This document shows, piece after piece, positions 7,921-16,347 of a stretch of 34,076 nucleotides of DNA. Below the pieces are notes generated by a model that saw nothing but the letters and a program-made list of their open reading frames with translations, made no database searches and had not been told where the DNA came from. Location of the stretch: positions 1-34,076 of the forward strand of contig JAUHWP010000023.1 of assembly GCA_030424645.1 (NCBI GenBank). Reading direction: 5' to 3'. Position numbers and translations under genes: made by a program. Each line of letters opens with the position of its first letter. The stretch's first letter is position 1. This DNA is from Alphaproteobacteria bacterium (lineage in GTDB: Bacteria > Pseudomonadota > Alphaproteobacteria > Rhodobacterales > Rhodobacteraceae).

Positions 7921-10059
7921 TTACGGTTTGCGGGCGATGTCCCTGTGTCGGTGAACATCGGCGACATCACTATCGGCCTCGAGTGTCAGCATGATGGCAT
8001 GCAAATGTTCAATATCGCGCAAATCTACATCAACAAGTAGGCGATAGAAGTCGGGTTTTCTATCCAGGAACTTCAAATCCGAAATATTGGCCTTCTGCTC
8101 GCCGATCAGGGAACAAATGCGGCCCAGAACACCGGCGTCGTTCGAAATCGTCATGTCGATGCTGACGGTATGGATCGCCGGATGCTGGCCGGAATGCCAA
8201 TGCAGATCGACCCAGCGCGAACTGTCTTCGGCCACGTCGGCAAGGGCATCGCAGTCGATCGTGTGCACCATCACGCCCTTGCCGCGATAGGTGATCCCGA
8301 CGATGCGCTCGCCCGGCACCGGCTGGCAGCATTGGGCACGGGCGAAATCCTGCCCCGTTTCCAGCCCCACAACGACCGAGTCGCCATCCACCTCGGCCTC
8401 GATCTCGACGCTTTCGGGGTAAAGGGCAGCCACGACTTCGCGCGCCTGCAACTCGGCCGATCCCAACCGAGCCAGCAATTCTTCGACATCCTTCAGGCGC
8501 AACTGCTTGGCGGCGGTGGCCAATGCCTTGTCTGTCGCCTTGCGGCCGACATGTTCGAACGCCACCCGCGCCAATTCACGGCCCAGGCGCACGAAACGCT
8601 CGCGGTCGACACTGCGCAGGCTCTTGCGAATGGCGGCCTTGGCGCGGCCCGTCACCACAATGTCGATCCATGTGGCCTGCGGGCTTTGACCTTCGGCGGT
8701 CATGATCTCGACCGATTGGCCGTTCTTGATCCGGGTCCACAGCGGCACACGAATGCCATCGACCTTCGCGCCCACGCAACTGTCGCCGATCCGCGTATGG
8801 ATCGCATAGGCGAAATCCAGCGGTGTGGCCCCGCGCGGCAGCTTCACCACCTCGCCTTTCGGGGTGAAGCAGAACACCTGGTCCTGATACATTTCCAGCT
8901 TCACATGCTCGAGGAATTCGTCGTGATCCTCGGCAGCCTCAAACCGCTCGGTCAGGGACGATATCCATTTGGCGGGATCGACCGCAAACGGGTTTTCGGC
9001 ACGCACCCCATCCTTGTATGACCAGTGCGCGGCAACCCCGGCTTCGGCCACATCGTGCATCGCATGGGTGCGGATCTGAACCTCGACCCGTTTTCCATCG
9101 CGGCCCGACACGGTGGTGTGAATCGACCGATACCCGTTCGATTTCGGCTGGCTGATATAGTCCTTGAACCGCCCCGGAATGGCACGCCAGCGTTGGTGGA
9201 TCACCCCCAGAACGCGGTAACAATCCGCCTCGTTATCGGTGATGATCCGAAAACCATACGTGTCCGACAGGCGCGAGAAGCTCTGGTTCTTTTCCTCCAT
9301 CTTGCGCCAGATCGAGAACGGCTTCTTGGCACGCCCGAACACATCGGCGGTGATCCCCGCCTTGTCCAGCTCCAGCCGGATATCGCCGGTGATCTTCTCG
9401 ATCACGTCGCCGCTTTCCTTCTGAAGCCGCAGGAACCGCCGCATGATCGAGTTGCGGCCCTCGGGGTTTAGAACGTGAAAGGCAAGGTCTTCCAGTTCCT
9501 CACGCATCCACTGCATCCCCATGCGGCCCGCCAGCGGCGCATAGATATCCATGGTTTCACGCGATTTCTGAACCTGCTTGTCGGGGCGCATCGCCCGGAT
9601 CGTGCGCATGTTGTGCAGCCGGTCGGCCAGTTTGACCAGGATGACCCGCAGGTCCTTGGACATCGCCATGAACAGCTTGCGGAAGTTTTCGGCCTGCTTG
9701 GTCTCGGACGAGCTGAGCTGAAGATTGGTCAGCTTGGTCACGCCATCAACCAGTTCGGCCACCTCGGCCCCGAAAATACGGCTGACTTCGGAATAGGTCG
9801 ACCGCGTATCCTCGATCGTGTCGTGCAACAGGGCGGTGATGATGGTGGCATCGTCCAGTTGCATATCCGCCAGAATTTCGGCAACCGCGAAAGGATGGGT
9901 GAAATACGGTTCGCCCGAATGGCGGGTCTGGCCATCATGCATACGCGCGCCGTATTCATACGCCGCGCGGATCAGGTCAGAGTTGGATTTGGGGTTATAG
10001 CGGCGGATCCGTTCGATCAGCCCGTCAAGATCAAGATCGAGATCTGGAAGGTCGTTCAT
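7921..10059 (-). CDS. rsh: bifunctional (p)ppGpp synthetase/hydrolase (RelA/SpoT homologue)
   Basis: The stringent-response enzyme, about 712 residues, which makes and degrades (p)ppGpp. The N-terminal HD hydrolase domain is intact (GQTRHSGEPYFTHP and ALLHDTIEDT). The synthetase domain follows, with GRFKDYISQPKSNGYRSIHT and VEVQIRTHAMHDVAE. Then come the TGS domain (VFCFTPKGEVVKLPRGATP) and a C-terminal ACT domain (IDMTISNDAGVLGRICSLIG). Both activities should therefore be present, as expected for the single Rsh of many alphaproteobacteria. The ATG at 10059 is chosen; an in-frame GTG four codons upstream (10071) is equally possible because neither has a strong ribosome site. It lies about 30 bases after rpoZ and is probably co-transcribed with it. 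Confidence 0.96.
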   Translation of the reverse strand: MNDLPDLDLDLDGLIERIRRYNPKSNSDLIRAAYEYGARMHDGQTRHSGEPYFTHPFAVAEILADMQLDDATIITALLHDTIEDTRSTYSEVSRIFGAEVAELVDGVTKLTNLQLSSSETKQAENFRKLFMAMSKDLRVILVKLADRLHNMRTIRAMRPDKQVQKSRETMDIYAPLAGRMGMQWMREELEDLAFHVLNPEGRNSIMRRFLRLQKESGDVIEKITGDIRLELDKAGITADVFGRAKKPFSIWRKMEEKNQSFSRLSDTYGFRIITDNEADCYRVLGVIHQRWRAIPGRFKDYISQPKSNGYRSIHTTVSGRDGKRVEVQIRTHAMHDVAEAGVAAHWSYKDGVRAENPFAVDPAKWISSLTERFEAAEDHDEFLEHVKLEMYQDQVFCFTPKGEVVKLPRGATPLDFAYAIHTRIGDSCVGAKVDGIRVPLWTRIKNGQSVEIMTAEGQSPQATWIDIVVTGRAKAAIRKSLRSVDRERFVRLGRELARVAFEHVGRKATDKALATAAKQLRLKDVEELLARLGSAELQAREVVAALYPESVEIEAEVDGDSVVVGLETGQDFARAQCCQPVPGERIVGITYRGKGVMVHTIDCDALADVAEDSSRWVDLHWHSGQHPAIHTVSIDMTISNDAGVLGRICSLIGEQKANISDLKFLDRKPDFYRLLVDVDLRDIEHLHAIMLTLEADSDVADVHRHRDIARKP

Positions 10060-10091
10060 CCGGTCCGCCACCCCGCGGATGCAGGGGTCGC

Positions 10092-10448
10092 TTACCCCTG
10101 CCCTTGGGCTTCCATCAAGGCGCGCAGCAGTTTTTCTTCCGACAGGTCATCCTCGGCCGGCTTGTCGGCGGCTTCGGCACCCATCAACAGGGCCATGCTG
10201 TCTTCTTCCGGCTCATCGACCTCGATCTGGGTCTGATGGCTTTCGATCATGCGTTCGCGCAGTTCGTCGGCGGTTTGCGTTTCATCCGCAATCTCGCGCA
10301 GCGCGACAACAGGGTTCTTGTCATTGTCGCGGTCGACCGTGATCTGGCCACCGGCCGAAATCTCGCGGGCACGATGCGAGGCGAGCATCACAAGCTCGAA
10401 CCTGTTCGGGACTTTGTCTACGCAATCTTCAACCGTCACGCGGGCCAT
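10092..10448 (-). CDS. rpoZ: RNA polymerase omega subunit
   Basis: The omega subunit of RNA polymerase, 118 residues, a length normal for alphaproteobacteria. It assists beta-prime folding and forms part of a ppGpp-binding site in proteobacteria. The N-terminal core [20 protein letters not shown] is followed by [12 protein letters not shown] and [11 protein letters not shown], all family hallmarks. The C-terminus is acidic and variable. The ATG at 10448 is chosen because GGAG lies seven bases before it; a TTG two codons upstream would leave only one base of spacing. It directly precedes rsh, a widespread pairing that places omega with the ppGpp enzyme. Confidence 0.95.
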   Translation of the reverse strand: MARVTVEDCVDKVPNRFELVMLASHRAREISAGGQITVDRDNDKNPVVALREIADETQTADELRERMIESHQTQIEVDEPEEDSMALLMGAEAADKPAEDDLSEEKLLRALMEAQGQG

Positions 10449-10486
10449 GATCAATCTCCATTCCTTGCAAGGGGATGTGAAACGCC

Positions 10487-10515
10487 TATCTAGGGCCGTT
10501 GCCCGCGAGTTACAA
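10487..10515 (-). promoter_or_regulatory. promoter of rpoZ-rsh
   Basis: On the minus strand TTGTAA (10510-10515) and TAGATA (10487-10492) are separated by 17 bases, pointing to rpoZ about 40 bases downstream. The -35 matches the consensus at four of six positions and the -10 at three. It lies in the 84-base gap between folK and rpoZ, so rpoZ need not depend on the folK promoter. Confidence 0.45.
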
Positions 10516-10532
10516 GCGAAAACAAGGGTGAA

Positions 10533-11129
10533 TCAGGGCATCTGAAAGGGTGAAACGCCCTTTTTTTCCGCATCGGGCAGGTCGTCGACCATCTGTCGCA
10601 CGGTCTTTCCGGTGACCGGATGCCGCCAGTCGGGCGCGATGTCGGCAAGGGGAATCAGCACGAAGGCGCGTTCGTGCATCCGCGGATGCGGCACGATCAA
10701 CCGATCCGGCGCCAGCCGTTTCTGATCCTCCAGCGGCAGGTTCATCCAATGTGACAACACGGTTTCGTCGGGCAGAACCAGGCTGCCGTAAGCAATCAGA
10801 TCCAGATCCAGGGTCCGCGGCGCCCAGCGCGACGGCCGCTCGCGACCGAACGCCGCTTCGGCACGATGCAGGGCGGCCAGCACGTCCTCGGGTGTCAATT
10901 CTGTCTCGATCCCGATCGCGGCATTCACGAAATCGGGACCGGCTCCGGGCGGGAAGCACGGCGTGCTATAATAGCGGCTCATTCTGGTGATTCTAAACCC
11001 TTGTGCGGCCATATGTTCCATTGCATCTCGCACAAGGATTGCTGATTTTTGCCGCCTTGACGTCGCGTTACTTCCTAGTGAAACCAGAACTTTTGGACAG
11101 GTTGGGTGCAAATTAACTGCTTGCGGCAC
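10533..11129 (-). CDS. folK: 2-amino-4-hydroxy-6-hydroxymethyldihydropteridine pyrophosphokinase
   Basis: HPPK, 198 residues, transfers pyrophosphate from ATP to 6-hydroxymethyl-7,8-dihydropterin in folate synthesis. The N-terminal VLVSLGSNAT, the middle segment FVNAAIGIETELTPEDVL, and RWAPRTLDLDLIAYG (with the two metal-binding Asp residues), followed by IVPHPRMHERAFVLIPLADIA, make the assignment clear. The start is a GTG with AGGGA nine bases upstream; the protein then has about 13 residues before the usual first strand. It is divergent from the NYN-domain gene and lies upstream of rpoZ. Confidence 0.94.
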   Translation of the reverse strand: MPQAVNLHPTCPKVLVSLGSNATSRRQKSAILVRDAMEHMAAQGFRITRMSRYYSTPCFPPGAGPDFVNAAIGIETELTPEDVLAALHRAEAAFGRERPSRWAPRTLDLDLIAYGSLVLPDETVLSHWMNLPLEDQKRLAPDRLIVPHPRMHERAFVLIPLADIAPDWRHPVTGKTVRQMVDDLPDAEKKGVSPFQMP

Positions 11130-11231
11130 GGTATTGTTTCCCTAGATTGCAAGATACGTTTCTTCGTTGGTTGGTTTCCTCAATAACACTCACGGAATTA
11201 TTCAGCGAAGGCGAATTGGAAAGGAATTATT
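11130..11231. promoter_or_regulatory. divergent AT-rich intergenic region, folK / NYN gene
   Basis: This 102-base gap separates the divergent folK and NYN-domain genes and is clearly more AT-rich than its surroundings. It should hold both promoters. I can see the ribosome sites on each side (AGGGA for folK, AAGGA for the NYN gene) but no convincing pair of -35 and -10 boxes. Confidence 0.45.
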
Positions 11232-11792
11232 ATGTTCTACCGGGACGAACGGCTCGCGCTGTTCATCGATGGTTCAAACCTTTATGCGGCCGCCAAATCG
11301 CTGGGTTTCGACATCGACTACAAACTGCTTCGTCAGGAATTCATGCGCCGGGGCAAGCTCCTGCGCGCATTCTACTACACCGCTCTGCTTGAGAACGAGG
11401 AGTATTCGCCGATCCGCCCGCTGGTGGACTGGCTGAACTATAACGGCTTCTCGATGGTGACGAAGCCCGCGAAGGAATACACCGACTCGATGGGGCGGCG
11501 GAAAGTCAAAGGCAACATGGATATCGAACTGACCGTCGATGCGCTTGAGCTTGCACCCCATATCGACCATGCGGTTCTGTTTTCGGGCGATGGCGATTTC
11601 CGCCCGCTGATCGAAGCGTTGCAACGTCAGGGCGTGCGCGTTTCCGTCGTATCGACCATTCGCAGCCAGCCCCCGATGATCGCGGATGAATTGCGCCGAC
11701 AGGCCGACAATTTCATCGAGCTGGAAGAGCTGAAAGACGTGATCGGCCGCCCGCCGCGCGATTTCGACCGGTCTGATCGGTCAGACGACTGA
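11232..11792 (+). CDS. NYN domain protein (LabA/DUF88 type)
   Basis: A 186-residue protein with a PIN-like NYN domain of the LabA/DUF88 group, proteins thought to act as ribonucleases or RNA-binding factors. The N-terminal LALFIDGSNLYAAAKSLGF has the first conserved Asp and Asn. KGNMDIELTVDALELAP and AVLFSGDGDFRPLIEALQ supply the further Asp residues of the metal site, so the nuclease fold looks active. The C-terminal tail RPPRDFDRSDRSDD is highly charged. The ATG has AAGGA six bases upstream. It stands alone between folK and a strong terminator, so it is probably transcribed by itself. The RNA target is unknown. Confidence 0.9.
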   Translation: MFYRDERLALFIDGSNLYAAAKSLGFDIDYKLLRQEFMRRGKLLRAFYYTALLENEEYSPIRPLVDWLNYNGFSMVTKPAKEYTDSMGRRKVKGNMDIELTVDALELAPHIDHAVLFSGDGDFRPLIEALQRQGVRVSVVSTIRSQPPMIADELRRQADNFIELEELKDVIGRPPRDFDRSDRSDD

Positions 11793-11815
11793 CTCAGGCG
11801 GAACAATCGACGACG

Positions 11816-11844
11816 AAAGGCCGGGGGGACATCCCGGCCTTTTT
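11816..11844 (+). terminator. rho-independent terminator after the NYN gene
   Basis: A ten-base perfect stem, AAAGGCCGGG (11816-11825) with CCCGGCCTTT (11833-11842), a seven-base loop and a run of T at the end form a textbook terminator. It lies 24 bases after the NYN gene stop and separates it from ispH. Confidence 0.92.
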
Positions 11845-11922
11845 ACATTCGCGTGTGTTTGACCGCTTCGCTCTGGACCTTGCGGCGCAAAATGCGTACC
11901 CCTCCCCGCATCGGAGGATGCC

Positions 11923-12873
11923 ATGACCAAGCCTGCTCTTACCCTCTACCTTGCCGCGCCGAACGGGTTTTGCGCGGGCGTTGATCGCGCCATCAAGATC
12001 GTCGAGATGGCGATCGAGAAATGGGGCCCGCCGATCTATGTCCGGCACGAGATCGTGCATAACAAGTTTGTCGTGGACGGGTTGCGCGCCAAGGGCGCCG
12101 TCTTTGTCGAAGAACTGGACGAGGTGCCCGATGACCGCCCCGTCATCTTTTCGGCCCACGGTGTTGCCAAGGCGGTGCCGGCCGAAGCCAGCCGCCGCCA
12201 GATGGTCTTTGTCGATGCCACCTGCCCCTTGGTGTCCAAGGTCCATATCGAGGCCGAACGGCATCACCAGAACGGGTTGCAGATGGTCATGATCGGCCAT
12301 GCGGGCCACCCGGAAACCATCGGCACGATGGGGCAGTTGCCGGACGGCGAGGTGCTGCTGGTCGAAACCGCCGAGGATGTTGCCACCCTGACCCCGCGCG
12401 ATCCCGCGCAACTGGCCTATATCACCCAGACCACCCTGTCGGTGGACGACACGGCGGGCATCGTGGACGCCCTGCGCGCCCGGTTCCCACAGATCATCGG
12501 CCCGCATAAGGAAGACATCTGCTACGCCACCACGAACCGGCAAGAAGCGGTGAAAGCCGTCGCGCCGAAGGTCGATGCGCTTCTGGTGATCGGTGCGCCC
12601 AACAGCTCGAACTCGCGCCGGTTGGTCGAGGTCGCCCGCGCCAATGGCTGCGCCTATGCGATGCTGGTGCAGCGCGCGGACGAGATTGACTGGCGCGCCA
12701 TCGACGGCATTCGCACGGTTGGCCTGACCGCGGGCGCTTCGGCCCCTCAGGTTCTGGTGGACGAGGTGATCGACGCCTTCCGCGCCCGGTTCGATGTCAC
12801 CGTCGAGCGTGTGGAAACCGCCAAGGAAGATGTCGAATTCAAAGTGCCCCGCATCCTGCGCGAGCCCGCATGA
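11923..12873 (+). CDS. ispH: 4-hydroxy-3-methylbut-2-enyl diphosphate reductase
   Basis: IspH (LytB), 316 residues, is the iron-sulfur enzyme that reduces HMBPP to isopentenyl and dimethylallyl diphosphate, the last step of the MEP isoprenoid pathway. The three cluster-binding Cys residues are present in [23 protein letters not shown] and [12 protein letters not shown]. Substrate-binding His residues occur in [12 protein letters not shown] and [11 protein letters not shown]. The start has GGAGG five bases upstream of the ATG. Its stop overlaps the next gene's start (ATGA), so it leads a three-gene unit with the methyltransferase and rnhA. No clear promoter could be read in the 78 bases after the terminator. 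Confidence 0.97.
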   Translation: MTKPALTLYLAAPNGFCAGVDRAIKIVEMAIEKWGPPIYVRHEIVHNKFVVDGLRAKGAVFVEELDEVPDDRPVIFSAHGVAKAVPAEASRRQMVFVDATCPLVSKVHIEAERHHQNGLQMVMIGHAGHPETIGTMGQLPDGEVLLVETAEDVATLTPRDPAQLAYITQTTLSVDDTAGIVDALRARFPQIIGPHKEDICYATTNRQEAVKAVAPKVDALLVIGAPNSSNSRRLVEVARANGCAYAMLVQRADEIDWRAIDGIRTVGLTAGASAPQVLVDEVIDAFRARFDVTVERVETAKEDVEFKVPRILREPA

Positions 12874-13457
12874 GCAAAGATGACAGGACGCTGGCGGTCT
12901 ATGACGCCGAGACTGCGGCTTATGAAGCGCGGGTTGCCGAAAAGGCGTCGCCGGGCCTGACCGCCTTTCTGAGCCACCTGCCCGCCCGCGCCCATCTGCT
13001 GGATCTGGGATGTGGCCCTGGTCTGTCCTCGGTGGCGTTTCAGGCGGCAGGCCATACGGTCGACGCGGTCGATGGATCGGCTGAAATGGTAAGCCGCGCC
13101 CGCGCCAACGGCGTGACCGCCCGGCAAGCGCTGTTTTCAGACATTGATGCAACCTACGCCTATGACGGTATCTGGGCGAACTTCAGCTTGCTGCACCTGC
13201 CCCGCACCGAGTTTGCGCCCACCCTGACCCGGCTGCACACGGCCCTGCGCCCCGGTGGGCTGTTTCACATCGGCATGAAACTGGGAACCGGCGAACGGCG
13301 CGACCGGTTGGGGCGGTTCTATACCTATTACACGTCTGACGCGCTTGTGGCGGCGTTGACCGGCAGCGGCTTCACTCTTCATTCGCGAACGCTTGGCGCG
13401 GGGGCCGGTCTGGACGGAACGATTTCAGACTGGATGGTGGTGCTGGCGCATGGTTGA
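12870..13457 (+). CDS. class I SAM-dependent methyltransferase
   Basis: A 195-residue methyltransferase with the Rossmann-type SAM-binding fold. Motif I is [16 protein letters not shown] at about residue 48, followed by the acidic end of strand 2 ([11 protein letters not shown]) and a motif-IV region ([14 protein letters not shown]). The later [17 protein letters not shown] resembles small-molecule methyltransferases of the UbiE/Tam kind, but no substrate can be named. The ATG overlaps the ispH stop by four bases, and the stop is eight bases before the rnhA ATG, so it is in an ispH-rnhA operon. Confidence 0.88.
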   Translation: MSKDDRTLAVYDAETAAYEARVAEKASPGLTAFLSHLPARAHLLDLGCGPGLSSVAFQAAGHTVDAVDGSAEMVSRARANGVTARQALFSDIDATYAYDGIWANFSLLHLPRTEFAPTLTRLHTALRPGGLFHIGMKLGTGERRDRLGRFYTYYTSDALVAALTGSGFTLHSRTLGAGAGLDGTISDWMVVLAHG

Positions 13458-13465
13458 GGTTTCGC

Positions 13466-13918
13466 ATGGCTGAGTTTTTCGCGTTTACCGACGGGGCCTG
13501 TTCCGGCAATCCCGGCCCCGGTGGCTGGGGGGCGTTGTTGCAGGCCCATGAAAACGGGACGGTGATCAAGGAACGCGAACTGAATGGCGGCGCGGCCGAG
13601 ACCACCAACAACCAGATGGAACTGATGGCTGCCATCATGGCGCTGGAAACCCTTGGCAAACCCTGCGCAATCACCGTTGTGACCGACAGCGCCTATGTGA
13701 AGAACGGTGTGACCGGCTGGATCCATGGCTGGAAGCGGAACGGGTGGCGGACGTCATCGAAGAAACCCGTGAAGAACGTCGAGCTTTGGCAGCGACTGGA
13801 TGCCGCCCAGGCGCGTCACCAGGTGACGTGGAAATGGGTCAAGGGCCATGCAGGCCACCCCGAAAACGAACGTGCCGATGAATTGGCCCGCGCAGGGATG
13901 GAACCGTTCAAAGGCTGA
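13466..13918 (+). CDS. rnhA: ribonuclease HI
   Basis: RNase HI, 150 residues, degrades the RNA strand of RNA-DNA hybrids. All four catalytic acidic residues are present: Asp in [17 protein letters not shown], Glu in [15 protein letters not shown], Asp in [14 protein letters not shown], and Asp in [12 protein letters not shown]. The basic handle region [16 protein letters not shown] is also there. The ATG at 13466 gives the family's normal N-terminus [10 protein letters not shown]; a TTG four codons upstream would overlap the previous stop codon and is less likely. The gene converges with the next one, leaving six bases. Confidence 0.96.
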   Translation: MAEFFAFTDGACSGNPGPGGWGALLQAHENGTVIKERELNGGAAETTNNQMELMAAIMALETLGKPCAITVVTDSAYVKNGVTGWIHGWKRNGWRTSSKKPVKNVELWQRLDAAQARHQVTWKWVKGHAGHPENERADELARAGMEPFKG

Positions 13919-13924
13919 CAGCGC

Positions 13925-14593
13925 TTAGAACTCAAGCCAGATCCCCGCTGCAACTTCGTGCTTTACGGCACCATCCAAGCCATATGTCCATTCAAGCTGA
14001 ACGTGCTTGCCCTGTTTATATTCCCACGCAACCGAGGGGATAAGATTGACCTGCGCCCCCGGGTCCGTCGTGCTGACGTCCAGCGCCACCATGGTCATCA
14101 ACCGCGGATTTGGCTTCACACCAATCAGGGCAAACAGGCCGTAGTCAACCTGCGCATCCTGGATCGACAGTGTTGCCGTCAGCTCGACATCCATCCAACC
14201 GGGGCCAATCGCGGTGTCGATCCCCCGTCCCAAATGAACAGAAGGCGAGACATTTGGATCATCCGCAGTCCCTTCAATCGCAAGGCTAAGCGCCCTTTCC
14301 CACATTCCGTCGCTATCCGGCACATGCCATCGTGCAAAGGCTTTCATCTGCGTGACGTCCCTTGTGGCAAGCGCATAGTCCAGCTTGCCGCCAACGGTCC
14401 AACGATCTGTCAGCCCGTATTCACCATAGAGGCTGACCACCGGTGCATGATCCAGCGTGTCGGCATCCTGACGCACCTGCCCGGACACAAACGCCTCACC
14501 CTTCTCACGTGGCCAAGCGCCCGCGCTGGCAAGATCGCCGGTAGCAAGCAGCATCGCCAAAATGCAGATGAAAAGCCGGGGTGTCATACCCAT
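13925..14593 (-). CDS. putative outer-membrane beta-barrel protein, function unknown
   Basis: A 222-residue exported protein that I do not recognise as a named family. It starts with a signal peptide (PRLFICILAMLLATGDLASAG), then shows alternating beta-strand patterns such as VSLYGEYGLTDRWTVGGKL and WMDVELTATLSIQ, and ends in Phe after GIWLEF, the usual terminal residue of outer-membrane barrels inserted by BamA. The strand-turn pattern YGLTDRWTVGGKLDYAL is typical of small barrels. An ATG two codons downstream (14587) is also possible. It has an upstream TTAA-N7-TTAA site matching the CtrA consensus, so cell-cycle or motility-linked control is plausible. Confidence 0.8.
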   Translation of the reverse strand: MGMTPRLFICILAMLLATGDLASAGAWPREKGEAFVSGQVRQDADTLDHAPVVSLYGEYGLTDRWTVGGKLDYALATRDVTQMKAFARWHVPDSDGMWERALSLAIEGTADDPNVSPSVHLGRGIDTAIGPGWMDVELTATLSIQDAQVDYGLFALIGVKPNPRLMTMVALDVSTTDPGAQVNLIPSVAWEYKQGKHVQLEWTYGLDGAVKHEVAAGIWLEF

Positions 14594-14611
14594 CAGATTG
14601 GTGACGATTGG

Positions 14612-14626
14612 TTAACCAAAGATTAA
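14612..14626 (-). promoter_or_regulatory. CtrA-type binding site (TTAA-N7-TTAA)
   Basis: On the minus strand the site reads TTAA-TCTTTGG-TTAACC, fitting the TTAA-N7-TTAAC consensus of the alphaproteobacterial cell-cycle regulator CtrA, which is retained in Rhodobacterales. It overlaps a 12-base perfect palindrome, TTGGTTAACCAA (14608-14619). It lies about 20-35 bases upstream of the start codon of the barrel-type gene. TTAA is rare in this GC-rich DNA, and I saw no other pair with this spacing in the intergenic regions I inspected. Confidence 0.55.
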
Positions 14627-14672
14627 GGAAACGCAATAAAACAAGGGGTTTCGTGGCGAAACCATGCGGTGC

Positions 14673-14915
14673 CTATTTCCTTCGCCCGCGATACCACTGC
14701 CAGATCCAGATCAGGGCGATGGCCCCGACAACCGCACCGACGAACCCGAAGGCCATCCCGCCGATCATCGCGATAAAGCGCAGCACGAAGCCCCCGATCA
14801 GCGCCCCGGCCACGCCGATGGCAACAGTGGTCGGCACGTCGGTGCGCACATCCATGATCCGTGTTGCCAGGAACCCGGCGGCGGCACCAAAGATGATCAG
14901 CAAGACAACTGGCAT
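14673..14915 (-). CDS. GlsB/YeaQ/YmgE family membrane protein
   Basis: An 80-residue inner-membrane protein of the GlsB/YeaQ/YmgE (transglycosylase-associated) family, small proteins linked to general stress responses with no known biochemical activity. It has three hydrophobic segments: VVLLIIFGAAAGFLATRIM, AIGVAGALIGGFVLRFIA, and MAFGFVGAVVGAIALIWIW. It ends in a basic tail, YRGRRK, and the Gly-rich pattern is typical. A candidate promoter (CTTACA at 14946-14951, CATATT at 14922-14927, 18-base spacing) would start the transcript almost at the ATG. It is downstream of fmt on the same strand, with a 38-base gap. Confidence 0.87.
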   Translation of the reverse strand: MPVVLLIIFGAAAGFLATRIMDVRTDVPTTVAIGVAGALIGGFVLRFIAMIGGMAFGFVGAVVGAIALIWIWQWYRGRRK

Positions 14916-14953
14916 AGCTCGAATATGGGCGCGTGCGGCCCGGAATGTAAGGG

Positions 14954-15853
14954 TTATTTCAGGACGCGGGGCAGGTCGAAGCCGCGCAGGACCTCGTCCG
15001 CCTCCATCGCGCGTTTGCCGGGGCGCTGGGCACGCAATATTTCGACCGCGCCATCGCCGCAGGCAATCGTGAACCCGTCCAGCACCTGACCGGGCGCACC
15101 CGAACCCTCTGCGATGCGCGAGGCCAGCAGCTTCACCTGCTCACCGCCCATGTCGCATTTCGCACCGGGAAAAGGCGACAGCCCGCGGATCAGGCGATCA
15201 ACCTCGACCGCCGGACGGGTCCAGTCGATCCGGGCCTCGGCCTTGTCGATCTTGTGGGCATAGGTGACACCATCGTCGGGCTGCGGCACAGGCGACAGGT
15301 CAGGCAGGCGGTCAAGGGCTTGGACAATCAGACGCGCGCCCATGACGGACAGCCGATCATGCAACTGGGCGGTTGTTTCCTCCGGGCCGATTGGCGTGGC
15401 CTCGCGCAGCAGCACGGGGCCGGTATCCAATCCGGCCTCCATCTGCATGATGCAGACCCCGGTTTCATCATCCCCCGCCATGATCGCGCGATGAATGGGC
15501 GCGGCCCCCCGCCAGCGCGGCAGAAGCGAGGCGTGGATGTTCAGACAGCCCCGCGCAGGCGCATCAAGGATCGCTTGTGGCAGGATCAACCCATAGGCCA
15601 CGACCACGGCCACATCGGCGTTCAGTGCGGCAAAACCCGCTTGTTCATCCGCCCCCTTCAAGGACACCGGATGACGCACCTCCAACCCCAGCGTTTCTGC
15701 GCGGGCGTGCACCGGGCCGGGGCGATCCTTCTTGCCGCGACCAGCAGGACGCGGCGGCTGGCAATAGACGGCGGCAACCTCGTGCCCGGCATCAACCAGC
15801 GCCTCCAGCACCGGCACCGAGAAATCGGGCGAGCCCATGAACACAAGCCTCAT
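14954..15853 (-). CDS. fmt: methionyl-tRNA formyltransferase
   Basis: Fmt, 299 residues, formylates the initiator Met-tRNA using 10-formyltetrahydrofolate. The N-terminal [19 protein letters not shown] is the start of the formyltransferase Rossmann domain. The catalytic region [20 protein letters not shown] holds the Asn and His, and [17 protein letters not shown] the Asp. The C-terminal OB-fold domain is present, with [14 protein letters not shown]. The ATG overlaps the stop of the deformylase-like gene by four bases. Together with def it handles addition and removal of the N-formyl group. Confidence 0.97.
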   Translation of the reverse strand: MRLVFMGSPDFSVPVLEALVDAGHEVAAVYCQPPRPAGRGKKDRPGPVHARAETLGLEVRHPVSLKGADEQAGFAALNADVAVVVAYGLILPQAILDAPARGCLNIHASLLPRWRGAAPIHRAIMAGDDETGVCIMQMEAGLDTGPVLLREATPIGPEETTAQLHDRLSVMGARLIVQALDRLPDLSPVPQPDDGVTYAHKIDKAEARIDWTRPAVEVDRLIRGLSPFPGAKCDMGGEQVKLLASRIAEGSGAPGQVLDGFTIACGDGAVEILRAQRPGKRAMEADEVLRGFDLPRVLK

Positions 15854-16347
15854 CGCGCCAGTTTCCTTGCCTTCTTGATCAGCATGTCCCGTTTCACCTT
15901 CGACAGATGATCGAAATACATCCGCCCGTTCAAATGGTCGACCTGATGCTGAACCGAGGTGGCCCAGATGCCGACGAAATCCTGTTCCTGCTCTGCACCG
16001 TCTTCGTTAAGAAATCGAACCGTCACCGCGCGGGGGCGGCTGATCACGGCAGACACGCCGGGCAGGTTCGGGCTGGCTTCCTCATGCTCGCGAAATTCAA
16101 TCGAGCTGTGCAGGATCTCCGGGTTGGCCATCCGGACCGCCTTGCCGCGTTCATCCGACGCATCCACCACCGCCAACCGCTGCATGATGCCAAGCTGCGG
16201 CGCGGCCAGACCGACACCGGGCATGGCATCCATCGCCTCGATCATCTCGGTCCAGATGGCGCGCGTGTCATCGGTGACGGCCGTAACAGGCTCGGCAGCA
16301 GTGCGCAGGCATTTATGGGGGTATCTCAGAAACGGGCGATGGGTCAC
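15850..16347 (-). CDS. deformylase-like protein with degraded active site
   Basis: A 165-residue paralogue of peptide deformylase. Motif 1, GVGLAAPQ, is intact at residues 44-51. Motif 2, normally EGCLS with the metal-binding Cys, reads EASPNLP, putting Ser92 at the Cys position. Motif 3, normally HExxH, reads HQVDH, so the two metal His ligands remain (134 and 138) but the catalytic Glu is Gln135. Deformylase activity by the usual mechanism is therefore unlikely. The remaining sequence is not decayed: no frameshift, normal length, and a GTG start that overlaps the def stop (GTGA) while its own stop overlaps fmt. A regulatory or ribosome-associated role is conceivable, but nothing in the sequence shows one. 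Confidence 0.88.
   Translation of the reverse strand: MTHRPFLRYPHKCLRTAAEPVTAVTDDTRAIWTEMIEAMDAMPGVGLAAPQLGIMQRLAVVDASDERGKAVRMANPEILHSSIEFREHEEASPNLPGVSAVISRPRAVTVRFLNEDGAEQEQDFVGIWATSVQHQVDHLNGRMYFDHLSKVKRDMLIKKARKLAR

Noticed and set aside
11794-13152. A 452-codon minus-strand open frame opposite ispH and the methyltransferase
   Set aside because: It is antisense to ispH with all its catalytic motifs, and it reads through the rho-independent terminator.
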